The position numbers were made by a program, and so were the translations under genes. The notes beneath the pieces are model-generated. The model made no database searches, was not told where the DNA came from, and saw only the letters and a list, made by a program, of their open reading frames with translations. Below are positions 31,370 through 42,911 of a stretch of DNA of 64,000 nucleotides, one piece after another. Each line of letters begins with the position of its first letter. Within the stretch, counting starts at the first letter, position 1. Source of the stretch: Cycas panzhihuaensis (Eukaryota; Cycadophyta); contig CM041465.1 of NCBI GenBank assembly GCA_023213395.1, positions 172,367,741 through 172,431,740 of the forward strand, given 5' to 3'.

Positions 31370-32877
31370 TTGACTATACAAGTTCCAGGTGTAGTGGAAC
31401 CTATACATATAAAAACTCCGTTCAAAAATCCGTTGTTTGGAAAAGATAGTGCAGCGGTAGTGACTCCCAGTGCATCCCCAAAGGACGGAGGAGGGGAAAG
31501 GTCACCATCGGTGGGGAGCTTGCAATCTCCCAAGATGGACGACTATAGAGACTTTGGGAAACTAACCTTTAATGATACTTCAGACGCAGCAGAACATGTG
31601 TATCTATTTCAGAACCTCATTGATGTTAAAAGATTACAGACGAAGATGAAATCAAAGCACGCCGCTTGTACATTGAGAGGAGTACCCTTGGCTTGGTATA
31701 AGGAAATAGACAAAATGAGCCATGGGTAAAGATTAAGAAAGCGTTTGATGAGAGATTTCAAAAATTTCGGAGTAATGAAGTCAGAGAAATCGCATTAGAG
31801 AGATCGTGCAGAGGTCGGGAATCATCCTAACTTACATTAGCCGAATGAAGATTATTGCAATGAGTATGATCAATCTAGACGATCACGGATCATAACGTGA
31901 AAAATTACTTCGTAAGAGGGATGAATGAGAAGTTGCGAGCTATGATGCATGCTCATCCGCTGAAGTCATTTAAGAATGCTCGAGGATCCGCATTAGATTT
32001 TGAGATGGAAATGGATGCCTGCGAGGGGACAAGATTCCTTGTCATAAGATTATAAGATGAGATCAGAGAGTTGAAGCGTAATCAAGATAATCGACCCTTC
32101 CGCGGTAGGGGTAGCGTAAGAGGAATCTGAATTGGAGGCACTGAGGAAAGAGGTAGCCCGATTGAAAATCAGAAATAATCGGGAAGAAGAAGAGATGCCC
32201 AAAAAGAAAGAGCACACTGGAAGGGTAACCAAGTGGTGCCATATCTGTGAGGAAAACTCACATACCACCCGGGAATGTGAGTTGAATTTAAAAAACAGTG
32301 CGACGCACCAACAAGAGAAGTGGTGCCACATATGTGAGGTTGATACCCACACAACTAGGGATTGTTTCTACAATTCCAGGGGAAAAGCATTCAGAGGTCG
32401 AGGTCGGGGAAGAGGCAACCCACCTCGGAACGTGTATACAACGAGGGGCGCACCAGAACCCTCGAGGAAGAAACAGCCGATGGGGAGATGCCTCATCTGC
32501 CTCTGCAGTAATCGGAAATCTAATGCCCAATGAAGCAAGAATCTGACGAAGCCGTCAGATATGCAGAATCGTGGCCCAAGCGACCACAAAACGGAAGATT
32601 GCAAAGGTAAAGCTAAGGCAACTAACCTAATGACAATCGTGCCAGAAACGAAGAATGTGAAACTGCAGAACAAACAAAAAGAGAAAGTGGATGAAGGATA
32701 TCCAAACCCCACAACAGAGATGGATCGGTATAAACAAGCGAAACAGGTGTTGGATGGTTTAGCTCGGGAAGAAAATATACTACCAATGGGTAAACCGGAA
32801 ACAAAAAATGTTTATGTTCGGAAAAACAAACAAAAAAGCCAAAAAAATCACCAGAAGAATCGACGGTAAAACCCCAA
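31370..32877 (+). pseudogene. Element J Gag with zinc knuckles
   Basis: The capsid-like part contains FGKLTFNDTSDAAEHVYLFQ and CTLRGVPLAWYKEIDKM, the gypsy Retrotrans_gag pattern (H at the domain start, then L-G-x-A-x-x-W). A stop at 31727-31729 and frameshifts follow. The nucleocapsid stretch (32132-32533) carries two near-identical CCHC knuckles, CHICEENSHTTREC and CHICEVDTHTTRDC, 87 bp apart, and a degraded third (SDHKTEDC near 32575) in another frame. A Lys/Asn-rich tail ends near 32870. Confidence 0.85.
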
Positions 32878-33469
32878 ATGGTGCAAATGGAGGAGTTGTT
32901 TAAAGGATTACCAGCCGAAGAGATTCCCAGAATGTTGTTATTGATGGAGAATCTAGTGAAGCAGTTGCAGTTAACTATTCCTCTGTCGCAAGTTATTGAT
33001 TGGATTAAAGGAGGAGTATTGCAGAAGGGAATTACCAAAAGTCTGAAACAAGTTATACCATCATTCGACATGGATCCAATGGTAACCATGGCCGTATTGG
33101 GAGAAACATTTCCTCGAGTCATTGTGGATGGAGGTGCGGCAGTAAATGTGTTACCAGCTGCAACATGGCGTAAATTGGGAAGCCCGAAGCTGGAGGCGGC
33201 AACCTACTCGCTGAAGTTGGCCAATGAGTTCTTGAGTACGACCCATGGGCAGATTGGCCAATATAAAAGTAGACGTGGCAGGGATAGTGGTAAGAGTTGA
33301 CTTCACGATCGTGGAAACAGAGAAAGGAGCCACACCCTACCCAGCGTTACTAGGAAGGCCATGGTTATACAAAACACAATGCCTTGATTGGGAAAAGGTA
33401 ACCTTCACTTTATCGGACGAATGCAAAGTGGTGCTACCAATCTTTGGGAAGAAGTTCGATTCGAGGTAA
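32878..33469 (+). pseudogene. Element J aspartic protease
   Basis: Retropepsin-like: RVIVDGGAAVNVLPAATW near 33115 holds the active-site region as DGGA, a variant common in plant gypsy elements. After a frameshift near 33255 the second half continues (IKVDVAGIVVRVDFTIVE) to YPALLGRPWLYKTQ, the usual flap/C-terminal Gly-Arg-Pro-Trp block. Total about 190 residues, the expected size. Confidence 0.82.
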
Positions 33470-34800
33470 TCCGGACGAAGGATCCAAAGATTACAAAGAA
33501 TCAAAGACAACATTCTCTTCCAATGAGGAAGAACACATCTTTCACATGGCGGAAGAGCCCACCACGTCAAAGCAAAGATCGCATGAAGAACCAGCGAATC
33601 TCAAGAAATATACAACTCTTCGGATGGCGAACACGGTATGAGGTTCGTGGATTCACGGCTTCGGGATGCATATGAAGTAAACTCTTCTTCATTCGGATGT
33701 AATTTGCTATCTAAATGTGTATCTGTAAACATTGATAATAATTTAAATTCTTTTGATTATATCTTTGATTAATGATCATTTGAAATTGATAATAACCTAG
33801 ACCAACCAACCCTTAGTTTATCTAGTAATTTTCGTAGTTTTTTCTAGTTAGTAGTAACCACGACATCCCATCTACTTGGTGTGGGTCTGAGGTAGATTCC
33901 TTACCCCCTTTTATACAACCCGAGGAAGGAAGTAATATTCCCTCCTCTTCTTCCTTAGAGGTACACCTTGACCATAAATCTCTTCCAACCATTGGCGCCA
34001 AAGCGGGAAATGGAAGGAGGATCATTTAAGTACTTCTAGCGAGTCCGGTCTAGGAAACAAAATCACTATTAGGAAAAACAAATTGCCAAACCTATATTGG
34101 GCATTACGTTAAACCATTCTTTGGGGAACAGTTATATGGAACCACCCATTTAACACCTTTGCATTGAGTATTGGATAGAACAGGAAATTGGGACAAAACC
34201 AAATGGCGTGAGGATTTAATCCTAACCCTACGAGGAAAGCTTGGTGTTGGTACTTAGCTCACCAACATACCCTTAGTAATTGGCAAGAATTGCAAACGAT
34301 GTTTTGAATACGATTCGATCATCCGAACCAACTAGCTGTTCCAATATTCTATGTAGGACATGACCCTAGAAAACACATACAGGTGTGTAAACAAAATTGG
34401 AAATCCTTGAGTATACCTAAGCGGAATTGGTCTAACTACTTCTACCACACCTTGGGGAGAGTAGCAAAAGGCGGTTCTGGGAAGGAGCAAAACTTAGATA
34501 TAACTGGACAAACCTAAGGGAATCTTTTATAAAAACCTTTAGGCATACTTCGGAAAACCAAGAAGTAGACACAATCCTGAAACATATTAGAATGATGAGC
34601 ATAAAACTAGAAGCAAGAATTACCAGATCAGAAAACAAAAGAATCCATAGATAGTGAAGAAGAAGAAATTGTGAATTATCCTGCAGAATTCTGAGAATTC
34701 ACCGTGGAGAAAGAAAAGTAGAAGATGCTCCGGGCATAAAGCGAAAATGTAGAAGATGTGGGTATGACAAAGTTAAAAACAACAGAAATTAATGTTGGCA
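33470..34800 (+). pseudogene. Element J protease-RT linker containing a second Gag-like module
   Basis: About 1.3 kb that is AT-rich to about 34020. From about 34190 a protein pattern appears across one frameshift: NWDKTKWREDLILTLRGK, then AWCWYLAHQHTLSNWQELQT, a stop, IRFDHPNQLAVPIFYVGHD, and IPKRNWSNYFYHTLG. The L-G-x-A-W-x-W-Y then NWQEL order is the Retrotrans_gag pattern and differs from J's first Gag. A CxxC (KRKCRRCGYDK) follows near 34740, perhaps a broken knuckle. It may be a relic insertion or a fused extra Gag. Confidence 0.55.
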
Positions 34801-35590
34801 ATCCAGAAAGTCCTAAGCTTATCTGAATTGGAGATTATTGGGATCCCCAAATAGTAGCCGAAGCTCAACAATTATTCGAAGAATTTCGTGATGTGTTTGC
34901 ATGGTCATATAAAGATTTGAAAGGTATTCCTCCGGAGATAGGAATGCATCATATTGATCTAGTGGAGGGCGCTAAACCCAAGAAAAGCAATGACCATACC
35001 AAATGAATCCGAAATATAAAGAAAAAGTAAAAGCAAAACTGGATAAAATGTTAGAAGCGGGTTATATATACGAAATTGACTACGGTGGTAGGTGAGCCCT
35101 GTAGTAGTGGTTCCAAAGAAAAATGGGAAAATTCGAGTCTGTGTGGATTACAGACAATTGAACAAAATGACGAAAAAAGATCCGTTTCCGTTACCTTTCA
35201 CGGAAGATATTCTAGAAGCAGTTGGAGGGAATGAAATCTATTCATTCACAGACAGATTTAGTGGGTACAATCAAGTGCAGATTGCCCCAGAAGATCAGGC
35301 GAAGACAACATTCGTAACAGAATGGGGTACGTACGCCTATAAGGTAATGTCATTCGGTCTTACGAATGCTCCAGCGACATTTCAACGGATTGTGATTAAT
35401 ATTTTTCGTAAATTCATTGGAGAAAAAGTTGCGGTATTCTTAGATGATTGGACATTGTACGGGTTAATAAAAAATCATATGGAAAACTTAAGAGAAATGT
35501 TGCAAACTTGTCGGGAAAATAAACTGTGTCTCAATCCAGAAAAATGTACATTTACGTACCCTTTGGAAACCTCTTGGGGCATATAGTCGG
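34801..35590 (+). pseudogene. Element J reverse transcriptase
   Basis: The pre-RT block (AEAQQLFEEFRDVFAWSYKD, IPPEIGMHHIDL) begins near 34855. RT proper in 35092-35586: VVVVPKKNGKIRVCVDYRQL, DPFPLPFTEDIL, FSGYNQVQIAPEDQAKT, VMSFGLTNAPATFQRI. The catalytic motif reads FLDDW (usual YxDD), so the first position is Phe and the two Asp remain. Stops occur before and after. RVT_1 type, gypsy order. Confidence 0.9.
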
Positions 35591-36235
35591 AAAGAAGGAT
35601 TGCGATAGATCCGACAAAGTGTCTCGCCATTTTACACTTTCCGACAGAATACGAGGAAGCGGCTAAAAGGTTTTTGGGTTTGACCGGATATTATAGAAAA
35701 TTTATCAGAGGTTATGCATATATATACGGACCTCTGGAAGAATTCTTGAAAAGAATATTGAATGGATATGGACCAAAGATCAGCAACGAGCATTCGAGAC
35801 ATTAAAGCAGGCCATAGTAGCAGCACCTATATTGCGATTTCCAGACTGGAAGAAAACATTTCACGTACATGTGGATGCATCGCAATACGCTATTGGATGC
35901 GTATTGGCCCAACCCAGTGATGATAAAACGGATCATCCAGTCTATTTTGCCAGTCGAAAACTTACGAAAGCAGAGCAGAATTATCTGACGGAAGAGAGGC
36001 ACTCGGCATGGTTTATGCACTACAAAAGTTTCGACATTATTTATTATCTAATCCATTCCTGTTTTTTGTCGACCACTAAGCCTTGATGTATCTGGTGAAT
36101 AAACCAATTATGCGAGGAAGGATCAGCAGATGGCTAATGTTGTTCCAAGAATTTTCATTTAAAATCATTGTGAAACTTGGTAAGGCGCACATTATTCCCG
36201 ATCAGCTATCGAGAATTAAAAATGGAGAAAAAGCC
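35591..36235 (+). pseudogene. Element J RT thumb and RNase H
   Basis: The thumb FLGLTGYYRKFIRGYA is readable in 35591-35760, with a frameshift after. RNase H: RFPDWKKTFHVHVDASQYAI with the first catalytic Asp, FASRKLTKAEQNYLTEER with Glu, then after a shift near 36010 RISRWLMLFQEFSFKI and IIPDQLSRI, the usual end of the gypsy RNase H (A/P-D-x-L-S-R). Confidence 0.87.
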
Positions 36236-37537
36236 ACAGGGATACCAGATGATTTTCTAGATGCAGCTCTATTCAGCATAGATGCAGTTCCAGTAGATTG
36301 GTATGAGGGTATACCAGAATACCTAGCGACCGGTGAAGTGCCAGCAGAACTAGATCATACGGGGAAAAGAAATTTCATTAGAAAAGCGGAGCCGTATCAG
36401 CTTATCAGCGGTGAGTTGTACAAATTGGGGCCGGATGACATATTGCGACGTTGTGTTCGACAGCACAAGACAAACCAAATCATGTCGCAGGCACATGAAG
36501 GAATAGCAGGTGGCCACATGGGGAAATTGGCCACATGGCGAAAAATCTTGACGTCGGGATTCTGGTGGCCATCGATGTTCGAAGATGTTAAAAAATGGGT
36601 TCAAGCATCGACTCGCCAAGCAGTGGGGAAACCTAATCGTGAGATTTCCACCCGTTGCACCCCATACTACCCGTGGCTCCATACGGATAATAGGGACTTG
36701 ACTTTGTGGGGCCAATCAAACCAAGAAGACGCCGATCAAAAGCTCGATACATTACGGTGGCAGGCTACGCGACAAAGTGGGTGGAAGCACGCGCATTGAG
36801 GAAAGCCGATCACGAGAAATGCGGCAAGATTTACTGTGAGGTGATAATCACACGATTTGGATGCCCCTTGAGATTGTCGGTGACCAAGGTGCCCACTTCC
36901 TCAACCAAGCGATTGAGCGTTAACAAGCGCCTTCGTGATTAGCCATCGAAAATCAACCCCTACTATCCCGAGCCAATGGTCAAGCAGAGCTCCAACAAGA
37001 TAATCGAAGCATTTGCGGAAGATATGCGACATCGGCGGTCAGTTGGGCGAGAAGTTACCTTAGTACTATGGGCTTTTAAATGCGACATATAAAAGATCAG
37101 TGGGACAAACACCATTTCAGCTTGTGTATGGCACAGAAGCCATTCTTCCGACCGAATTTGAGATACCCAGCTTACGAGTAGCGATACAATGCCGACTATA
37201 CGACCTCCAGTCCTTGGGCAATTTGGAAGATCTAATACGGTTGGAAGAGACACGACATCTAGCAAATTGGGTGCAGCATATAGAAAAGCGACGACAAAAA
37301 GCGTGGCATGACCGCCATCTGCGGAAACCACAATTCAATGAGGGTGATCACGTATTGCTATACGACAGCAAATTCAAAACGCACCCCGGGAAACTCAAGA
37401 TGCGATGGTTGGGACCATACATCGCGGAAAGAATTTTCGAGAATGGTTCGATGCGGCTTGAAATCGGCGGACCCTTGCTACCAACACGGGTAAATGGTAG
37501 CGACTCAAGTCCTACATTGAGTAGCGATTACCGGTAG
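36236..37537 (+). pseudogene. Element J integrase with GPY module
   Basis: The zinc domain has both His (HEGIAGGHMGKLATWRKI) and FWWPSMFEDVKKW, but the Cys pair is lost in a scrambled stretch near 36615. Core: HTDN then WGPIKP (shifted), RYITVAGYATKWVEA, ITRFGCPL, and GDQGAHF readable across a shift near 36880. C-terminal 37100-37537: TPFQLVYGTEAILPTE, a coiled RLEETRHLANW segment, and the GPY/F module KLKMRWLGPYIAERIFENG. No chromodomain follows. Confidence 0.87.
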
Positions 37538-38440
37538 GATCGGTGGTTGTACCATAGCGATTGCATGATGTTGAGGCAATCAAGCGCCTTGATCTTGAGC
37601 CATGATCCGATTCGGTATGGATATAAAAATAAAAAATAAAATTGGAAAAAATAAAAATAACCAGTAACTCATTTACGATATAAGCAGCAATGACATAATC
37701 GAGAAAATCGGAGGAAACTTCGGTGACATACAAGCGAATTACGATTATGCGTCTTGCGGAGCAGTGCGTTACAGTACACAGTTGGGGGTGATAAAAGTAA
37801 AAATACACTATACGTGCCAAAGGAATTCACTAAAGTGCGTATAGTGGAAAAAGTGACCGAATTATACTATACGTGCACGAAAATGCGGCGGACAGTGCGC
37901 ATAGTAGAAATAACTTTAAGTGGCTCAATTACATTTTACGTACCTGAAAAGTACGTAAACAGGTACACATAGTGCACAGGAGCGTAAACTCAAATTATAC
38001 ATTATACGTGCCAACGACGTGCGTGTCAGTGCATTTGTGTAAAAGATACTTAAGTGACTATTTGCGTTATACGTACCAAAGGAAGTACGCAATCAAGTAC
38101 GCATAATAGAAGTCTTTAACATTATACGTACCAAGGGCACGTATAAGACAAAAAAACACAAAACGACAAATCATTACGTACCTGCGAACATTCCCGTGCG
38201 GTGCAGCGGAACGGACCACGGCACGCAAGGGTTTGCTCGGGTACGCATCACAGTGACCGAAACAGTGAAACGGCAAGCGTTCCTCGAGAATGCGTGCGTG
38301 CGGTTCTCTGCGATGCGCTTTAAGTTTTCTTTCTTACCTCCGGGAATCCTGACCATGATGAGGACTAGCGGTGCCAAGAGGCATACATTCCTAAGTCAAA
38401 CAGGACCTCCAAACCCTACCAGCAGCGTTCCAGACAAAGA
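37538..38440 (+). repeat. Element J 3' noncoding region with an array of short hairpins
   Basis: Between about 37800 and 38155 six degenerate units recur, built on TATACGTRCC followed within about 40 bp by its near-complement (for example CACTATACG … CGTATAGTG at 37808-37848; ACTATACGTGC … GCGCATAGT near 37866-37904; TTATACGTACC … GTACGCATAAT near 38066-38108). No ORF of note spans it. Confidence 0.55.
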
Positions 38441-39426
38441 TTAAGCAGGCAGGTTGGAAGGATTACATTTTTTGCAATCCTATATATTATGACCGGAGTT
38501 GATGGACCAAATCACGATGGCCACGAAAGCAAAGCAGAGAAAGCCAAATTGGGCCTTGAGATATAGTCCATACCATTCTTGGACTTCCCAAGGAAGGAGA
38601 GGTTCCATTGGGAACAAAAGATCGAGGTCGGCCAGGAAATGTGGATGAGGGAGTTATGCCATCCTAACACCCAAATAATGTCCAGCGGAATCGGGTAGCC
38701 GACATTATGGACAACAAATTGCAGTGGGTGGCCAAGGTGATTAATTCCAGGTTTTTATCAAAAAAGAAATATACCTACATCCAAGGAGGTATGATGCAGG
38801 TACTCTTAAAAATTCGGGATGGAGAAAGAATGAACTGGTCCGAATTTTTATCAGAGAATATGAGGCAATGACTACGAAATCCGGACACAACCCTTCCGCC
38901 ATCTTTCATTGCTTTTGGCAATTTTATTTTACCAGTGTCCGGAAGTTCAATTAACCAGAACCACTATTTCTCCTCGGGAACCAATCATTAAACAGTGGGT
39001 AGCAGAGTTCCCAGACACGACAACCAACATGGAAGCCAAACGGAGAGTTCAGAAGCAAATGCAGAAGGTACTTACCTGGTTTATTTAAAAACCCCAGGTA
39101 CACCTGTTCCTCACAGGACAAAGCAAGCTGTCCATCGACGTGGGAAGAGGAAGAAAGGAGAGGAGGAAACAGAAGAAGAGGAGGAGGCAGAGGCATCCTG
39201 GGAAGAATGGGAAGACTTCCCGGCAGCAGAGGTGGGAGAGCCCTCGGCTCTCCTACACCGCAGACAAAGCGGGTCCAATTATTCAAATGATCCGGGATAT
39301 GGGCGGGGTACAAAGCGAGAGATAGCGGCCCTTGAGGAGAAAATAAAGGAGAAGGATGCCATTATTGCTACCACGATACGTATAAATGAAGAAATTTTGG
39401 GAGGACCAAGGCGGGAGCCGCCTTGA
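38441..39426 (+). pseudogene. Element J third ORF after integrase (unrecognised)
   Basis: A broken frame of about 310 codons. From about 38489 it reads MTGVDGPNHDGHESKAEKAK; after a shift VADIMDNKLQWVAKVINSRF, KKYTYIQGGMMQVLLKIRDG and LPPSFIAFGNFILPVSG; then, in the 38995-39426 frame, a Glu-rich segment (KKGEEETEEEEEAEASWEE) and a likely coiled coil (REIAALEEKIKEKDAIIATT). I do not recognise the family. Some plant gypsy lineages (Athila-type) have an extra ORF in this position, but I see no signal peptide or membrane span to support an envelope. Confidence 0.5.
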
Positions 39427-39515
39427 GACAGAGTGGGGAGGATACCCGAAATTTTGATTTTTTGAGTTTTGTTGAGCAAGGATGCTCAAACCCATAAGCT
39501 GATGACCCGGATAGA

Positions 39516-40344
39516 TGTTGGCATTAAAATTGACTCAATGGTCGTGTGAGGACCAGAGGTAGGTCGATAACCCGAGTTGTGCAGTACGGACCGTGAGGTA
39601 CGCACGAGACAAATCGACGAAAAACAAGCATTCAGGTACGAGGATAAAAGGCATCGTAACGGCACGCATGACCCGAACGCATCACAGCAGTAAGCGGAAC
39701 CAAGCGGCGGCGACGCATGACTCGGGGACCGGTGAAGACACAGGGAGGTGCGCGACGACGCATTTTGCACGTCTGGACCCAAAGGAATAATTAATTAAGG
39801 ACAAACAAAGCAATTAAATGAAGAGGTACGATAACTAAAGAGGTACGCATGATCGAAGGGGTACGGTTATGATGATCATAACCCTTCACCAAAAGGTACC
39901 AACAGGAGTACTTAAGGAGGTACGCATGATTCACTGGTTAGGGTGAGAGCCGGATATCACTGCACGCAAAGGTGCAGGAGGCGACGCATGATGTAGATTG
40001 GAGCATGAATGTATGATAAGTACCATCCAGGTACGCATATGTAATGAAGGGGTATCTGTCTTGGAATGCTCAGAATGCATTCCACAATGTAAATGAACTG
40101 CTGAATTAATAAAAGGAAGAGTTACGTGGAAATTGGTATATTCTTGGTGTGTAATGATGATTTGTCAAGTATGTATTGATTACATCTTTAGTGTACCATT
40201 CTATGAATTATATATGGAATGTATGTGGAATGTATGTGAATAACCATGTTGACAGTGTCCTAAAACTAGACTATAGCGCTGTGTAACCTTGACAAGTGAG
40301 CAGGGGTGTCTCGTAAGTGTAGCAAGGCACCTTACCAGTCAACA
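39516..40344 (+). repeat. Element J 3' LTR
   Basis: 829 bp. Differs from the 5' LTR by substitutions and several small indels, many within 39550-39780; the 12-bp GGAATGTATGTG repeat is two-fold here. Followed by the TGTAC duplication. A candidate PPT (AGAGTGGGGAGGA, 39431-39443) is about 70 bp upstream, further than usual. Confidence 0.92.
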
Positions 40345-40349
40345 TGTAC

Positions 40350-41743
40350 TACTGCGTGGGTCCTTCCCAAGATTTACTATGATATTACTCGATCGCTGTA
40401 GTTGCTCGTTGATTTTTGGAGTGACACCCTATGTAAAGTCTTGGCACAGGCCTTGCATCCTCTGTTTGTGAACAGTATCACGATCTCTATCTGCAATCAT
40501 TTGTAGAAGATTGTTTATGGGTTATTGTATGGTAGTTACTCCACATTGAAACTCTGCATTTAAATATGCATGCATTATTCTGTTCAGGTGATGTCCATAC
40601 AAACTCTAAGCTGTATGTGTGATATCCTGTTCAATTGGGAGATCGTTGTTTAAATCTATCGTTTTTGATGCTATGAAAACAGGCGGGAGAAATAAGTAGG
40701 AGAGACTTCTCAGTCCTTTCGAGGTAGGCATATTTTGGCAGCTATTTTGTCAGTTACAACACCTGCTGCCGCCCTGGGAAATCCATCTGAACTAATCCAT
40801 GAAAGTGAGGCCATAATCGTGAAACCCTCTATTGAGGATCATTGTGCATCCGGTTGTGTAATTGCCCAGATCTCTGTTCCATTTGCAGGAGTAAAAAGAA
40901 CATGCCTGTATGGCAAGCTTCGAGCGACGAACTATCTATTGCATCTACATTGATTCGGTGGAGAGTGATGCCCGATAAGATTACAAGCCCACGAGCCCAC
41001 TGGCCTGCGACTACCAATCTCTGCATTGAGTCAAATTGCGAGGAAATTTGTCTCCGCGTGAGCCACCAACTACGATTGAAGATGGAGCTCTGTTCGTCCT
41101 TCTGTCAAGCATAATCTTAGTCTTTCGAGCACAACTTTCGACTCCCAAGCTCACGTCCGCACTTGATCTATTACGTGGTTCGTTCGATGAAGAGCTTGCA
41201 ATCTGGAATCTGCATGAGAAATTGCCTATGGAATAGCTGAAAATGGAGGAAACCCTATTGGCAGTGGCTATTTAGGATAAATTTTTGTAATGTTTAATAT
41301 ATATAAATATATATATATATATTTGGAGGTTTATGCATAATTCGCCCCTTCAATATTTTAGTTAACAGTTACACGGAGAGTATAAGGCAATCGAATTGGG
41401 ATTTAATATCACTTAAAAGAGGTCTTTGTGAAATATTAGTATTCACATCTTTTTCATACAGATATATAATTCAATTCCATTAGATCTACTAGGTTCTTCA
41501 TTTTCAAGGGTTTTGGTTTAGACTATTACATGACATATTTTAGACATTTCTTGTAGTAGATATTGAAGTTTGAAGTCAATCCTATCATTATATCATCATT
41601 TAGAATGTAATTTTTATAGGTTTTACTCTTGGTTGTTTAGGCTTTGGCTTGTGTGCCATCGTTCTTGAGGCCACAACATTAAGGGGGGCAACTGGCTATA
41701 GACACCCCCTCAAAAAAAAAAAAAAAAAAAAAACGAGGGACAA
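40350..41743 (+). other. Element H internal region right of J: possible captured host sequence
   Basis: In 40690-41240 reading frames look gene-like rather than retroviral. A twin-Arg sequence SRRDFSVLSR is followed, after a one-base shift, by HILAAILSVTTPAAALGNPS, shaped like a thylakoid Tat transit signal ending in AxA. Further blocks are IIVKPSIEDHCASGCVIAQI and SALDLLRGSFDEELAIWNLH. Intron-like borders occur (GAGGTAGGC near 40721, TTTGCAGGAG near 40883). I cannot name the protein. An (AT)n run is at about 41298-41323 and a 20+ base A run is at about 41710-41733. Confidence 0.4.
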
Positions 41744-42907
41744 ATGGACCCAAAGCCTGACAGGAAATTACTTGCATCATATGAGAAATATGGTCTTCTT
41801 GATTGGTATTATGACTATGAACAATTTTTTTTCGACTACAATGATGACTTTGACCTCGTTTGCTTCGAGATGGATAGCGATATTCAACTTCATGACTGGG
41901 TTGCCACCCTAGAACAGTTCTTTGAAGACTATTCCACAGTTTACTACTTCAAGCACGACTATGCCAAGGTCATGTTTGCTATGTTATTCTTGTAATGGGA
42001 CCTTCGACGAATAATTTGGGATTGGTGTCTCTCACACCCAGATCTAAATTGGGCATCTTTTAAGATGGAACTTCAAAGAGAAACAGAAGCATGTCTAGCC
42101 TTTGAAGCTACCACAAAAGAAGATATACAAGACCAAGACGTTGGGTTGAAAAATGAAGCCGTTTTACAAGACCAGGATCACTTGAATGACGAAGAATGTG
42201 GGATCAAGCTACCTTATTTTAAGCTTGATGGTTCTATCTTCTTTGATGATTGGCTTGCATCCATGCTTGCATACTTTGAAGAATATGACTTGATTGAATA
42301 CCACAAGCTTTGCCTAGCCGTTCAACAATTGGAAGGCTCCCTTCAATTATGGGCACGTGAGTGGTGCCAAAACACCTACAGGCCAAATTGGGACCTCTTC
42401 ACTTTTGTACTTCGTCAGCATATTGAAGTCCACATTCCTAACCAGAGCACCTATCTAGAAAGAGAGGCCAAACATGAGGAAACAAAAGAAGATGAGGTAA
42501 ATTTTACTTTGGATCAGCATGATGAAATCCCTCTACTTGAGGGTGTAAACATTAAGTTATCTCCATCAGCATTCATATTACAGGAGCATCTGGGTTCTTA
42601 TGTTTGTGGAAACCTATATTACTCCACTATGAACCCACATTTCTTTGGGTTTTATAGTCAGGCAAAGGACTCACTCTTTTCGAGACAACATCACCATCTA
42701 TGTGGACTTATGCATCTTTGTTGGACACCAACATCTTCTACAATGGTATCTCTTCACCATCACCTTGATCAAACCACTATTTATGACGTATTGGCAGCGG
42801 CAGGTGGTCGACACGGCAGGTGGTCGACACATATATCTGTATTAGGATGCTTTGAGGGCAAAGCATCTCAGGAGAGAGGGCATGTAATGACCACACACTA
42901 TATGTAA
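41744..42907 (+). pseudogene. Element H Gag-like ORF with two related modules
   Basis: One frame with a single TAA at 41993-41995. Module 2 (from about 42205): KLPYFKLDGSIFFDDWLASM, YFEEYDLIEYHKLCLAVQQL, EGSLQLWAREWCQNTYRPNW, DLFTFVLRQHI, the gypsy-type Retrotrans_gag pattern. Module 1 (from about 41870) has the same order: EMDSDIQLHDWVATLEQFFE, then YFKHDYAKVMFAMLFL, the stop, then WDLRRIIWDWCLSHPDLNWA and SFKMELQRE. No zinc knuckle or protease follows. The frame runs past the PPT and ends inside the 3' LTR. The start ATG directly follows the poly-A run. Confidence 0.65.
42870..42882 (+). other. Element H polypurine tract
   Basis: AGGAGAGAGGGCA just before the 3' LTR. Confidence 0.75.
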
Positions 42908-42911
42908 TAGA
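42883..42911 (+). repeat. Element H 3' LTR, first segment
   Basis: TGTAATGACCACACACTATA onward; the LTR is interrupted after ATAGA by element I and resumes at 48108/48113. Confidence 0.9.

Larger units (their letters stand above)
29911..40344 (+). mobile_element. Element J: Ty3/gypsy retrotransposon (10.4 kb)
   Basis: LTRs 29911-30762 (852 bp) and 39516-40344 (829 bp), TGTTGGCATT to AGTCAACA. Perfect target duplication TGTAC at 29906-29910 and 40345-40349. Gene order gag, protease, RT, RNase H, integrase with C-terminal GPY motif places it in Ty3/gypsy; no chromodomain was seen. A second Gag-like segment lies between protease and RT, and about 2 kb of extra sequence with a third ORF follows integrase. 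All frames are broken. Confidence 0.95.

Noticed and set aside
38441-39426. Calling J's third ORF an envelope gene
   Set aside because: No signal peptide, transmembrane span or cleavage motif can be read; position alone is not enough.
41698-41735. Poly-A run as the tail of a LINE or processed pseudogene
   Set aside because: It lies inside element H, directly before the Gag-like ORF, with no target duplication around it; kept only as a note. A retrocopy origin of the upstream segment remains possible.
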